Assembly: GCA_036287865.1 (NCBI GenBank) | Contig: CP126743.1 | Span: 992,001 to 1,056,000, forward strand | Direction of reading: 5' to 3' | Length of the DNA stretch: 64,000 nt | Source of the DNA: Fluviibacter phosphoraccumulans_A | Lineage (GTDB): Bacteria; Pseudomonadota; Gammaproteobacteria; Burkholderiales; Rhodocyclaceae | Program-made: the position numbers and the translations under genes | Shown here: in pieces, positions 19,736 through 28,595 of the stretch | How positions within the stretch are numbered: the first letter of the stretch is position 1 | Layout of the letters: each line of letters begins with the position of its first letter | The notes under the pieces: model-generated | Told to the model about the DNA's origin: nothing | Databases searched by the model: none | The model's input: only the letters and a program-made list of their open reading frames with translations

Positions 19736-20305
19736 ATGGATCCCCGTGATAAGGATGACCACCTGATTGAAAGCTGTATCACCAGCGAAAACGTCTGGAA
19801 GGGCCGTTTGCTCGATGTGCGTCGAGATGTCGTTCGCTTGCCGGATGGTAGTGAGGGTGTGCGCGAATATGTCACGCATCCGGGTGCGGTCGTTATTATC
19901 CCGGTGTTACCCAACGGCAAACTGATATTTGAATGGCAATATCGATACCCAGTGAGCCGGGTAATGCTTGAACTTCCGGCTGGGAAAATTGACCCCGATG
20001 AAGATGCGTTAAAAACTGCACAGCGCGAACTCAAGGAAGAAACGGGTCATACGGCTCAGCAATGGCGCCATTTAGCCACGATGCATCCGACGATTGGCTA
20101 TGCCAATGAGCGGATCGAGATTTACCTGGCTCAAAATCTAACCTCCCTGGGAAAGAACGATCTGGACAAGGGTGAGTTTCTTGAGCTTGTTGAACTGTCG
20201 ATGGACGAGGCGTTTGTTGCCATCCGCGAGGGCAGACTGACGGATGGTAAAACGCTCTCAGCAATGCTTTGGGCAGAAAAAATACTCTCTGGGGTGTGGT
20301 CTTAA
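19736..20305 (+). CDS. Nudix hydrolase, ADP-ribose pyrophosphatase type
   Basis: Likely cleaves ADP-ribose or related nucleoside diphosphate sugars. The Nudix box runs from GKIDPDEDAL to QRELKEETGHT (about residues 83-105) with the catalytic REx2EE core intact. The downstream YANERIEIYLA and the length (189 residues) fit the NudF-like group better than MutT. It stands just after the nuo terminator and has AAGGAAG before its ATG. Confidence 0.88.
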   Translation: MDPRDKDDHLIESCITSENVWKGRLLDVRRDVVRLPDGSEGVREYVTHPGAVVIIPVLPNGKLIFEWQYRYPVSRVMLELPAGKIDPDEDALKTAQRELKEETGHTAQQWRHLATMHPTIGYANERIEIYLAQNLTSLGKNDLDKGEFLELVELSMDEAFVAIREGRLTDGKTLSAMLWAEKILSGVWS

Positions 20306-20390
20306 AAACATCGGCATAGCTGTGCTGCAACGCAGCTTGATTCCTGTGGGTAACGGCGCATGATGGGGCATCCCACTAAGGAGAGTCTCG

Positions 20391-20829
20391 ATGCCGAACA
20401 GAAATCTACATACCATCGTTAGCAAACGCCCACTGGTTATCGGTAGCCCGCAGATGACCGTGTTGGAAGCCGCCAAGGCAATGAAGGCTAAAGGCACTGG
20501 TTCCGTTGTCGTTGAGATGAATGATGCGCTGGCGGGTATCTTTACCGAACGCGACCTCATGAATCGCGTGGTTGCAGCCGGATTAGATGTTAATACAACT
20601 GTCCTGGATCAAGTGATGACGCATGAAGTTATGGGGCTGAAATCCGATAAACCGCTGTCTCACGCGCTGCACCTTATGCATCAGCACGGCTTCCGCCATG
20701 TGCCGTTCTTGCAAGCGGGTAGACCCGTTGGGATGGTCTCCGCACGTGATGCGCTAGGGCTTGAGTGGGAGCAGCAATTCGAAGCGCGAGAAAAAGATCG
20801 CAGAAGGTATCGCCGAGGTTCTTGCCTAA
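20391..20829 (+). CDS. CBS-domain protein, reading frame broken near the 3' end
   Basis: A small two-CBS-domain protein; the domains cover residues about 12-65 and 75-130 (TVLEAAKAMKAKGTGSVVV, GIFTERDLMNRVV, HGFRHVPFL, GMVSARDAL). Such stand-alone pairs usually bind adenine nucleotides; the partner is unknown. As read, the frame continues through a strong terminator and antisense across minE to 21128, which is not credible. Dropping one A from the five-A run at 20791-20795 gives EAREKIAEGIAEVLA and a TAA at 20827-20829, just before the terminator. I give the span to that stop. AAGGAG precedes the ATG. Real mutation or sequencing error cannot be told apart here. Confidence 0.8.
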
Positions 20830-20836
20830 ATCTTGG

Positions 20837-20884
20837 CGTAATAAACAGAAAGGGATCCCACGGGATCCCTTTCTGTTTATTACG
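20837..20884. terminator. Bidirectional terminator between the CBS gene and minE
   Basis: A perfect 23-bp inverted repeat, 20837-20859 against 20862-20884, centred on GGGATCCC, with T-rich tails on both sides. It lies between convergent genes. Confidence 0.9.
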
Positions 20885-20894
20885 GCGTAAACGC

Positions 20895-21155
20895 TTAGTT
20901 CTGTTCAGGCAGTACGATATTCACTTCGAGAACTTCGTAGTTGCCTTTCTTTTCCATCGATACCTTGATGTCGTCTGCGTTGACATGCACGTACTTGGAA
21001 ATAACGGCTACCAGCTCCTGCTGCATGGCAGGGAGAAAGTCTGCAGAAGGTTTGCCGTCATCAACACGCTCGCGGGCAATAATCAACTGCAGTCGTTCTT
21101 TGGCCATATTGGCCGTTTGGGGCTTTGAACCAAAAATTAGAGAGAGGAGGGACAT
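20895..21155 (-). CDS. minE: Cell division topological specificity factor MinE
   Basis: Stimulates MinD ATPase and drives pole-to-pole oscillation so that the Z ring forms at mid-cell. The N-terminal anti-MinCD segment (ERLQLIIARER, about residues 20-30) and the C-terminal dimerisation domain (YEVLEVNIVLPE) are clear. 86 residues. Last gene of minC-minD-minE, three bases after minD. Confidence 0.96.
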   Translation of the reverse strand: MSLLSLIFGSKPQTANMAKERLQLIIARERVDDGKPSADFLPAMQQELVAVISKYVHVNADDIKVSMEKKGNYEVLEVNIVLPEQN

Positions 21156-21158
21156 GAC

Positions 21159-21971
21159 TTAGCCCCCGAACAGACGCTTGAACAGGCCTGGCTTCTCGTA
21201 TGACACGAAGCGCAGTGGGGCGTCTTCACCCAGGAAGCGGGCGATGACATCTTTATAGGCCTCAGCTACTTCGGATTGCTCGATATGAATAGCCGGGGTG
21301 CCCTGGTTCGATGCGTGAAGTACCGACTCGGACTCTGGAATGACGCCGATAATGGGTACGCGCAGGATTTCCTGGGCATCCTTGTAGGACAGCATTTCGC
21401 CATCTTCAACACGCTTTGGAGAATAGCGCGTCACGAGCAGGTGTTCTTTGACCGGTTCGCCACCAGCTTGAGCACGCTTGGACTTGGCTTGCAGAATGCC
21501 CAGGATCCGATCCGAGTCGCGGACGGAAGACACTTCCGGGTTGGTAACGATAATGGCTTCATCGGCAAAGGTGAGCGCCATCACAGCACCGCGTTCGATA
21601 CCGGCAGGCGAGTCACAGATCACATATTCGAAACCCATGTGTTCGAGATCTTTCAGAACCTTTTCGACGCCTTCTTCAGTGAGCGCATCCTTGTCACGAG
21701 TTTGAGATGCCGGCAGGACGAAGAGGTTTTCGCAATGCTTGTCTTTGATCAGCGCCTGATTCAAGGTGGCTTCACCGGAGATCACATTGACCAGATCGTA
21801 AACAACGCGGCGTTCGCAGCCCATGATCAGATCCAGATTACGCAGACCCACATCGAAATCGATGACGGCAGTTTTAAAGCCGCGCATGGCCAGGCCACTA
21901 GCGAAAGAGGCGCTGGTGGTGGTTTTACCAACGCCACCCTTACCTGATGTTACGACAACAATACGAGTCAC
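21159..21971 (-). CDS. minD: Septum site-determining ATPase MinD
   Basis: Membrane-associated ATPase that recruits MinC. The deviant Walker A KGGVGKTTT is at residues 10-18, DFDVGLRNLDLIMG contains switch I, and CDSPAGIERG is Walker B. The C-terminal amphipathic membrane-targeting helix (KPGLFKRLFGG) is intact. 270 residues. It lies between minC (75 bases upstream) and minE. Confidence 0.97.
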   Translation of the reverse strand: MTRIVVVTSGKGGVGKTTTSASFASGLAMRGFKTAVIDFDVGLRNLDLIMGCERRVVYDLVNVISGEATLNQALIKDKHCENLFVLPASQTRDKDALTEEGVEKVLKDLEHMGFEYVICDSPAGIERGAVMALTFADEAIIVTNPEVSSVRDSDRILGILQAKSKRAQAGGEPVKEHLLVTRYSPKRVEDGEMLSYKDAQEILRVPIIGVIPESESVLHASNQGTPAIHIEQSEVAEAYKDVIARFLGEDAPLRFVSYEKPGLFKRLFGG

Positions 21972-22046
21972 ATCTGCTCCCGGAAATAGATAGTAAAAAC
22001 TTTATAGGTTTTATCTGATTCAACCCGTTGTATGTACGCCTAAAGC

Positions 22047-22901
22047 TCAATCGACGCGAAGAATATCGATTTCAAGACGGGATTTCTGACCCGTGCTCAG
22101 GGATACCACCGGTTCTTGTGCCAAGCGCACCTGCACAGGTTGGTTAGCCAGCTTGGCGGGTACGCTGTCTTCAAAGGTGCGGTAAATCCCGGCAATCGAT
22201 ACGAGTTCCGCGGCAAACACGGTCGTCAGAATGCGCGCCTGTGCGTTGCCGCGGGCACCTGCCAGAGCACGGCCGCGGAGCGGTGCATAAACGTGGATAT
22301 TGCCATCGGCAATGACTTCGGCGCCAGGGTTTACGGCCGCTAAAATGACCAGGTCGCCGCCACGCGCATACACCTGCTGTCCAGAGCGAAGCGGGCGGTC
22401 GATTACTAGGGATCCGGGGCTATCCAGCATGGCTTCATCCGGCTCTGCTTCATCCGGTTCTGTAGCCGCAGATTCAGTAATTGGTGGCGTAGTTTTACGC
22501 AAGCTGGCGGGGATTTTGTCGAGCGCTGAATCAGCGACGACGGGTTTTTTGGGTGCCGCCGCTGGCTTTGCTGATCGTCCGGCGCTCAGTGCCAGAGAGG
22601 GCAGACCTGCGGCAGCGGCGGATTCCGTTAGGCTGCTATTGACACGGGTAATACCCAATACTTTGAGACCATGGCTGGTGAGCAGTTGAATGATCAGAGG
22701 CCATTCAACGTGTTCCGGCCAGGTAATGATCTGGCTTAGATCCAGCACGGCCAGATCGTCGTCAAAGAAGGCGCCTTCGCCAAATAGCGTGTTGCCTGCA
22801 CTCGCCAGTTCTTTGGGTTCCAGGCTGCGTAATGTAATGGCTAAAACAGGAAGCGTCGTCCCTTTGAACTCGATTAGCGCGATATCAGTGTCTTGCGTCA
22901 T
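22047..22901 (-). CDS. minC: Septum site-determining protein MinC
   Basis: Inhibitor of FtsZ assembly. The N-terminal domain (about residues 1-105) is followed by a Pro/Ala/Glu-rich linker with a short DEAEPDEAMLD repeat (about 150-160). The C-terminal beta-helix (PLRSGQQVYARGGDLVILAAV, DGNIHVYAPLRGRALAG) binds MinD. The 284-residue length is somewhat longer than in E. coli because of the linker, as usual in betaproteobacteria. Confidence 0.94.
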   Translation of the reverse strand: MTQDTDIALIEFKGTTLPVLAITLRSLEPKELASAGNTLFGEGAFFDDDLAVLDLSQIITWPEHVEWPLIIQLLTSHGLKVLGITRVNSSLTESAAAAGLPSLALSAGRSAKPAAAPKKPVVADSALDKIPASLRKTTPPITESAATEPDEAEPDEAMLDSPGSLVIDRPLRSGQQVYARGGDLVILAAVNPGAEVIADGNIHVYAPLRGRALAGARGNAQARILTTVFAAELVSIAGIYRTFEDSVPAKLANQPVQVRLAQEPVVSLSTGQKSRLEIDILRVD

Positions 22902-22906
22902 GGTGA

Positions 22907-23932
22907 TTAAACAGTAAAGAAACGTTCGGCAATGCCGTCAGGTAAGGGAACCCAGGTGCTGCGGGCGCGTTTGAGCAATGTCCAGTAATAGCGGTAGGTC
23001 GCACGATCCTGTAATTTGCCGTTGTGTCGAATGGGCCCCCAATCGGCATCGGCCGCTGCGGTTACGATTTCGGCGGCATCCTGAACTTCAGAGAAGTCGG
23101 GGCTCATTGCCTCGATAATTGGACGGATTTGCACGGGGTGAATGCTCCACATGCGCAAATAACCGAATTCCTGACGGGCATGTTCTGCATCCCGTCGGAT
23201 GTATTCCAGGTCCGAAAGCTCGGTGGTGACATTGTGCGATGGCACCTTGCCGTGCCCCAGTGCGGCGCTGGAAATTTCCAGTTTGGCACGACGCACAAGC
23301 AGGTGATCAAATTGCCCGGGGCTCTTCATGGCGCTACCCGGTACGGCCCCGAAGTGGCCTGACACAAAATCCATCAGTCCAAAGTCCAGAGATTCAATAC
23401 CATCAAGCGCGGCAATATCCCAGACCTCATGTAAGGCACCATGTGTTTCGATCAGCACGTGTGCGGGAATCGGATTCTTGATGCCGTGTCGTTGTTCGGT
23501 AGCGCGTAGTACTTTGAGAAAAGCGCGCACATCGTCAATGCCGTGTGGTTTGGGCAGGGTAATGAAAGGTAGTCGGTTGCCAGCGCCACCGACCAGGATT
23601 TCAAGATCGTCCTGCCAGTGCTCATGCGTTACATCATGAATGCGGGCGCCGACGCGACCATGCTGATTGTCGCTAGAGTTAATCATGGCGACGCAAAGCT
23701 CTGCGTGTGCCTTTTCGTTACCGGCGGCAGCACCATCTTCGCAATCGCAGGTGATGTCCATTGCCAATGGGCCGTATTCCGCAGCTATTTCTGCCTGAAT
23801 TGCCATGGCCTTTAGCATTAACTTTTCAGAACCGCAGTAGTGGTCTACTGCCGGTAGGATCGGAAAAGGCTTCTCACCCGGAAACAAAACCTCATCGGGT
23901 GTCAGCGTCGCGTTGGCAGGGGTTTTACTCAT
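22907..23932 (-). CDS. HpcH/HpaI aldolase / CitE-like lyase family protein
   Basis: A TIM-barrel lyase of the CitE / malyl-CoA lyase superfamily, 341 residues. ITCDCEDGAAAGNEKAHA (about residues 58-75), RIHDVTHEHWQDDL, HVLIETHGALHEVWDIA and DFGLMDFVSGHFGAVP supply the expected acidic metal ligands and Arg. In many Burkholderiales a gene of this kind is annotated as citrate lyase beta subunit and sits beside mdh. No alpha or gamma lyase subunits are present, so true citrate lyase activity is doubtful. A C-C lyase on a CoA thioester or 2-keto acid is more likely; the substrate is unknown. Confidence 0.82.
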   Translation of the reverse strand: MSKTPANATLTPDEVLFPGEKPFPILPAVDHYCGSEKLMLKAMAIQAEIAAEYGPLAMDITCDCEDGAAAGNEKAHAELCVAMINSSDNQHGRVGARIHDVTHEHWQDDLEILVGGAGNRLPFITLPKPHGIDDVRAFLKVLRATEQRHGIKNPIPAHVLIETHGALHEVWDIAALDGIESLDFGLMDFVSGHFGAVPGSAMKSPGQFDHLLVRRAKLEISSAALGHGKVPSHNVTTELSDLEYIRRDAEHARQEFGYLRMWSIHPVQIRPIIEAMSPDFSEVQDAAEIVTAAADADWGPIRHNGKLQDRATYRYYWTLLKRARSTWVPLPDGIAERFFTV

Positions 23933-23993
23933 ATTCGGTGACTCGTTAAATCAGATAAAGACAAAAAAATCATCAATACCAAAGGATAAAGCA

Positions 23994-24020
23994 AAAGGGC
24001 CACGCAAGCGTGACCCTTTC
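23994..24020 (-). terminator. Intrinsic terminator downstream of mdh
   Basis: On the minus strand AAAGGGTCACGC pairs with GCGTGGCCCTTT (one mismatch) around a two-base loop, followed by T-rich sequence toward the CitE-like gene. Confidence 0.7.
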
Positions 24021-24044
24021 TGCAGTTGCAATCAGAAAAACTGA

Positions 24045-25037
24045 TTACAGCATCGAAGCAACAGCTTCCTTCTCGTCAGTCAGTTCTTTCAGAGTCAGAG
24101 CGATTTTGCCCTTCGAGTACCCGTCCACTTCCAGACCCTTGATCAGGGTGAACTTGCCACCCTTGCACTCGCAAGGGAAGCCGAAGACGATACCTTCAGG
24201 AATGCCATAGCCGTTATCGGCTGGTGCAGGAATACCCATGGTGACCCATTCGTCCGAACCCAGGTGCCAGTTACGGATGTGATCGATGGCAGCGTTGGCA
24301 GCAGAAGCTGCCGACGACAGACCGCGCGCGTCAATAATGGCTGCGCCACGTTTGCCAACGGTTGGCAGGAACACATCGTTATTCCAAGCGGCATCGTTGA
24401 TCAAGTCTTTAACGCTGTCGCCGTTCGACGTGCAGAAACGGTAGTCGGCGTACATTGATGGCGAGTGGTTGCCCCACACCACCAGCTTCTTCAGCGAAGA
24501 AACTGGACGGCCGCTCTTCTGAGCCAGTTGGGTCAGTGCGCGGTTGTGGTCCAGACGCAGCATGCCGTGGTAATTGTTCGGGTTCGTACGGCCAACCTTA
24601 CGGGCGGCGGCACCGGCGATCAGTGCATTGGTGTTGCATGGGTTGCCAACAACCAGAACCTTGACGTCTTCCTTGGCGTTCTTGGCAATCGCTTCGCCCT
24701 GAACGGTAAAGATGGCGCCGTTAGCCTGCAGCAGGTCAGCACGTTCCATGCCTGGGCCACGTGGACGGGCGCCCACCAGCAGGCAAACGTCTGCATCTTT
24801 GAACGCAACGTTTGGATCGTCAGTAGCAACCATGCCAGCCAGCAGTGGGAAGGCGCAGTCGTCCAGCTCCATCATCACGCCTTGAACAGCCTTCTGGGCT
24901 TGTGGCAGGTCGAGCAGTTGAAGAATGATGGGCTGATCTTTGCCGAGCATTTCGCCAGAAGCAATACGGAACAGCAGGCTATAACCGATCTGACCAGCGG
25001 CACCGGTGACGGCGACGCGCATAGGCGCTTTAGACAT
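24045..25037 (-). CDS. mdh: Malate dehydrogenase
   Basis: NAD-dependent oxidation of malate to oxaloacetate. N-terminal Rossmann loop GAAGQIGYSLLFRIASG, substrate Arg in GARPRGPGMERADLL, catalytic VWGNHSPSMY with His about residue 190. 330 residues, the cytosolic-type MDH usual in betaproteobacteria. Divergent from the GntR gene across a 109-base gap, which probably holds both promoters. Confidence 0.97.
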   Translation of the reverse strand: MSKAPMRVAVTGAAGQIGYSLLFRIASGEMLGKDQPIILQLLDLPQAQKAVQGVMMELDDCAFPLLAGMVATDDPNVAFKDADVCLLVGARPRGPGMERADLLQANGAIFTVQGEAIAKNAKEDVKVLVVGNPCNTNALIAGAAARKVGRTNPNNYHGMLRLDHNRALTQLAQKSGRPVSSLKKLVVWGNHSPSMYADYRFCTSNGDSVKDLINDAAWNNDVFLPTVGKRGAAIIDARGLSSAASAANAAIDHIRNWHLGSDEWVTMGIPAPADNGYGIPEGIVFGFPCECKGGKFTLIKGLEVDGYSKGKIALTLKELTDEKEAVASML

Positions 25038-25146
25038 GAGTGGGACTCCTCGAAATTTTGAAGTTTGGATGAAATTTTTCGATGGTAGTGGTGCAGTGGA
25101 TCGCTGTCAATGCACAAAGCAACCAAATCTGTGCTGAAATACGCTT

Positions 25147-25893
25147 ATGTCTTCTTATGCATCTGCACCATCAAACGTACCCGCTTTTCGGCCACTCTAC
25201 CGTCAGATCCAGGACCTGATTGTCCAGGCGCTGGCTGATAAGGAGTGGCAGCCTGGCGAAATGATCCCCAGTGAGATGGATCTGGCTGCCCATTTTGAAG
25301 TGAGTCAGGGCACTGTGCGTCGTGCGATTGACGAATTAGCCGCTGAGAACCTGCTGGTGCGCCGTCAGGGTAAGGGCACCTTTGTAGCGACTCATGCCGA
25401 CCCACGTGCTTTTTTCCGTTTTTTACGGTTGGTGCCCGATGAAGGCGGGGTGCCGCGGTCGCGTAGTGAGCCGTTGGAATGTCAGACCTTAAGGGCAGGG
25501 CAGGAAGTCGTCAAAGCCTTGTCGATTCCCTATGGGGATCCCGTCATTCAACTGCGGCGAATTCTGCGCCTCGACGGCAAGCCCATGGTCGTCGATGAGA
25601 TCTACCTGCCGGCAGATTTGTTTCCTAATCTGACGCTGGATCAACTGCGTACCTCGGATCGATCTCTTTACACGCTCTTCGAATCCATTTTTGGCGTACG
25701 CATGGTGCGTGCTGAAGAGAAAATCCGTGCGGTAGCTGCTGATCCTGCAGTTGCGCATCTTCTTGAGTTAGAGGAGGGTACACCATTGCTGAGTGTTGAA
25801 CGCACAGCGTTTACCTATGGTGATCGTGCCGCTGAATGGCGTCGCGGTTTGTATTCCACAGTAAATCATCACTATTTCAATGAGTTGGGATAG
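25147..25893 (+). CDS. GntR-family (HutC type) transcriptional regulator
   Basis: N-terminal winged helix-turn-helix (LYRQIQDLIVQALADKEWQ, MIPSEMDLAAHFEVSQGTVR, RRQGKGTFV; residues about 18-80) and a C-terminal UTRA ligand domain (about 95-245). HutC-type regulators respond to small carboxylates, amino acids or sugars. Its place between divergent mdh and the downstream sdh-gltA-odh genes suggests control of the TCA cluster; that is inference from position, and I found no clear palindromic operator. It ends in TAG, showing that TAG is a normal stop here. Confidence 0.9.
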   Translation: MSSYASAPSNVPAFRPLYRQIQDLIVQALADKEWQPGEMIPSEMDLAAHFEVSQGTVRRAIDELAAENLLVRRQGKGTFVATHADPRAFFRFLRLVPDEGGVPRSRSEPLECQTLRAGQEVVKALSIPYGDPVIQLRRILRLDGKPMVVDEIYLPADLFPNLTLDQLRTSDRSLYTLFESIFGVRMVRAEEKIRAVAADPAVAHLLELEEGTPLLSVERTAFTYGDRAAEWRRGLYSTVNHHYFNELG

Positions 25894-26010
25894 CTGATAG
25901 TTCGAGCTAACGATTTTGTTGCGGCGCACCATGGCGAAGCAGGTTGAAGCAAGATTAAAAAAAGCTCAAGAAACCCTTGCCAGGGGGATTTCATCGACCG
26001 TAGGTTCAGC

Positions 26011-26016
26011 TACAAT
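26011..26016 (+). promoter_or_regulatory. Candidate -10 element of the sdh operon
   Basis: TACAAT, 37 bases upstream of the sdhC ATG; the matching -35 region (near 25988-25993) is poor, which would suit an activator-dependent promoter. Tentative. Confidence 0.3.
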
Positions 26017-26052
26017 TTAAGATTCCAGGCAGTCTTGATAAAAGGAAAATAC

Positions 26053-26445
26053 ATGGCAGAGTTAGCCATCAAGAAGAAGCAGCGCCCAAAAAATCTGGAT
26101 CTCAAAACGATCCGTTTACCCTTGCCAGGCAAAGTTTCGATTTTGCATCGCGTCAGTGGCGTTGGTCTGTTTTTGTGCCTACCGCTCATTCTGGCACTGT
26201 TTCAGTGGAGCCTCACTGATGGTGCTTTCGAGCTCTTTCAGGCAGTTGTCGCTAATCCAATTGGTAAGCTCGTCTTGCTGGGATTGCTCTGGGCCTATCT
26301 GCATCACTTCTGTGCAGGCATCCGCTTTCTGCTGCTGGACTGGCATATCGGCATTGATCTGCCATCCGCCCGTAAGTCAGCCGGCCTGGTGCTGATTGTC
26401 AGCCTGACGCTGACCGTTATTCTTGGAGGGTGTCTGCTGTGGTAA
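26053..26445 (+). CDS. sdhC: Succinate dehydrogenase cytochrome b556 subunit
   Basis: Membrane anchor of complex II with heme b and part of the quinone site. Three membrane helices, with RPKNLDLKTIRLPLPGKVSILHRVSGV (read in two parts: RPKNLDL, then SILHRVSG) and LHHFCAGIRFLLLDWHIG containing the heme-ligand His. 130 residues from ATG 26053, preceded by AAAGGA. The stop overlaps the sdhD start region. Confidence 0.94.
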   Translation: MAELAIKKKQRPKNLDLKTIRLPLPGKVSILHRVSGVGLFLCLPLILALFQWSLTDGAFELFQAVVANPIGKLVLLGLLWAYLHHFCAGIRFLLLDWHIGIDLPSARKSAGLVLIVSLTLTVILGGCLLW

Positions 26446-26789
26446 TGAAACGTAACGTTGTCGGGGCTCACTACGGCCTCACTACATGGATCGCCCAGCG
26501 CGCAACTGCCGTGCTGATGGCTATTTATACCGTGATTTTCCTGGTGGCCATGCTGGTGGTTCAACCGCATACCGCCGATGCCTGGCGCAGCGTGTTTGCC
26601 AATGGCTTCATGAAGTTTGTGACCTTTCTGTTCTTCATGAGCCTTTTCTATCATGCATGGATTGGTATCCGTGACCTGTGGATGGACTACATTAAGCCGA
26701 CCGGTGTTCGCCTGTCGCTGCATGTCCTGACTATCGCTGTTCTGATCGGCTACGCCGCTTGGGCTGACAAGATTCTGTGGAGCCTGTAA
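26439..26789 (+). CDS. sdhD: Succinate dehydrogenase membrane anchor subunit
   Basis: Second membrane anchor of complex II with three hydrophobic helices. NVVGAHYGLTTWIAQRATAV at the N-terminus and FYHAWIGIRDLWMDYIKP, with the conserved HxWxG(I)xD quinone-site element, are diagnostic. The start is uncertain: GTG 26439 lies 8 bases after TTGGAGGG and overlaps sdhC; ATG 26445 overlaps it by one base. The GTG gives the better spacing. Confidence 0.9.
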   Translation: MVMKRNVVGAHYGLTTWIAQRATAVLMAIYTVIFLVAMLVVQPHTADAWRSVFANGFMKFVTFLFFMSLFYHAWIGIRDLWMDYIKPTGVRLSLHVLTIAVLIGYAAWADKILWSL

Positions 26790-26791
26790 AG

Positions 26792-28579
26792 ATGAGCATC
26801 CCCGTTCATAAATATGACGTTGTAATCGTTGGTGCTGGTGGTTCTGGCCTGCGCGCTGCCCTTCAGGTCGCTGAAGCTGGACTGAAGACTGCCGTTCTGA
26901 CCAAAGTATTCCCAACCCGCTCGCACACCGTTGCGGCGCAAGGTGGTGTTGCTGCACCCCTGGGTAACGTCAATGAAGACCACTGGATGTGGCACATGTA
27001 CGATACCGTCAAAGGTTCTGACTGGCTGGGTGACCAGGATGCCATCGAATTCATGGTGCGTAAGGCCACCGAGTGTGTCGTCGAGCTCGAGCACTACGGT
27101 ATGCCGTTTGACCGTCTGGACAACGGTAAGATCTACCAGCGTCCATTCGGCGGCCACTCGCAGAATTTTGGTGAAAAGCCGGTAAACCGTTCTTGTGCTG
27201 CTGCTGACCGTACCGGTCACGCCATGCTGCACGCGATGTACCAGCGTAACGTTCGCGCCAACACCCAGTTCTTTGTTGAGTGGATGGCACTTGATCTGAT
27301 CCGTGATGAATCGGGTGCTGTGATTGGTGTTACCGCTCTGGACATGGAAACCGGCGAAGTTTCGATCTTCCACGCCAAGGCAGTGATCTTTGCGACCGGC
27401 GGTGCGGGTCGTATCTATGCTTCGTCGACCAATGCCTTCATCAATACCGGTGATGGCCTGGGTATGGCCGTTCGTGCCGGTATCCCGCTGGAAGACATGG
27501 AGTTCTGGCAATTCCATCCAACCGGCGTGGCGGGTGCGGGTGTGCTGATTACCGAAGGTGTGCGCGGTGAGGGCGGTATCCTCCGTAACGCCGATGGTGA
27601 GCGTTTCATGGAACGTTATGCACCGAACCTGAAGGATCTGGCGTCGCGTGACGTGGTATCGCGTGCGATGGCCACCGAAATCAAAGAAGGTCGCGGCTGT
27701 GGTACGAACAAGGACTATGTCCTGCTCGATATCACCCATCTGCCACCAGAAACCATCATGAAGCGTCTGCCGAGTATCCGTGAAGTCGCTATCGAGTTTG
27801 CGGGTGTTGATCCGATCCAGACGCCGATTCCGGTTGTGCCGACCTGTCACTATCAGATGGGTGGTATTCCAACCAATTACCATGGTGAAGTGGTTGTGCC
27901 GCAAAATGGTGAGGCGAGCGTTCCGGTTACTGGTTTCTACGCAGCGGGCGAGTGTGCCTGTGCCTCAGTACACGGTGCGAACCGTCTGGGCACCAACTCA
28001 CTGCTGGATCTGTTGGTCTTCGGTAAGTCGGCCGGTGAATCAGTGGTTGAGGCGATTAAAGCCAACAAACTGCCGCTGCGTCCACTGCCTGATAACGCCG
28101 CAGCTGCGTCGTTGGCTCGTATCAAGCGTATCGATACCCAGGAAAACGGCGAAAGCATGTTCGAAGTTCGTGCCGCTATGCAGCGCGTGATGCAGGCAAA
28201 CGCCGGCGTGTTCCGCTTTGGCGACGACATGAAGAAGGGTGTTAAGGACATTCTGGAAGTTGCAGAGCGCGTCAAGAAGGTGGGTATCAAAGACAAGTCG
28301 ATGGTATTTAACACCGCATGTGTCGAAGCGCTTGAGCTGGAAAACCTGATCGAAGTTGCCAAGGCCACCATGATTTCTGCAGAAAACCGCAAGGAATCAC
28401 GTGGCGCCCACGTTCGTGATGATGCCCCGGACACCCCGGCTAATCCGAATGGTCGTGACGACGCCAACTGGTTGAAGCACACCCTGTGGTTCGGCAGCGA
28501 CAACCATATCGAATACAAGCCTGTACAGCTGAAGCCACTGACTGCACCGTCGGTCGAGCTGAGGACGCGTACTTACTAA
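26792..28579 (+). CDS. sdhA: Succinate dehydrogenase flavoprotein subunit
   Basis: Catalytic subunit oxidising succinate to fumarate. GAGGSGLRAALQVAE binds FAD; TRSHTVAAQGG carries the His for covalent flavin attachment, supplied by the SdhE factor encoded just downstream. HPTGVAGAGVLITEGVRGEGG and CHYQMGGIPTN are active-site segments. 595 residues from ATG 26792, three bases after the sdhD stop. Confidence 0.97.
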   Translation: MSIPVHKYDVVIVGAGGSGLRAALQVAEAGLKTAVLTKVFPTRSHTVAAQGGVAAPLGNVNEDHWMWHMYDTVKGSDWLGDQDAIEFMVRKATECVVELEHYGMPFDRLDNGKIYQRPFGGHSQNFGEKPVNRSCAAADRTGHAMLHAMYQRNVRANTQFFVEWMALDLIRDESGAVIGVTALDMETGEVSIFHAKAVIFATGGAGRIYASSTNAFINTGDGLGMAVRAGIPLEDMEFWQFHPTGVAGAGVLITEGVRGEGGILRNADGERFMERYAPNLKDLASRDVVSRAMATEIKEGRGCGTNKDYVLLDITHLPPETIMKRLPSIREVAIEFAGVDPIQTPIPVVPTCHYQMGGIPTNYHGEVVVPQNGEASVPVTGFYAAGECACASVHGANRLGTNSLLDLLVFGKSAGESVVEAIKANKLPLRPLPDNAAAASLARIKRIDTQENGESMFEVRAAMQRVMQANAGVFRFGDDMKKGVKDILEVAERVKKVGIKDKSMVFNTACVEALELENLIEVAKATMISAENRKESRGAHVRDDAPDTPANPNGRDDANWLKHTLWFGSDNHIEYKPVQLKPLTAPSVELRTRTY

Positions 28580-28595
28580 TCCGGAGGACAGAAAC

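Noticed and set aside
20830..21128. C-terminal extension of the CBS protein over minE
   Set aside because: It crosses a 23-bp terminator and is antisense to minE; a one-base indel explains it.
26750..27904. 384-residue minus-strand frame opposite sdhA
   Set aside because: Fully antisense to a complete sdhA and rich in His/Thr/Arg, typical of a shadow frame.
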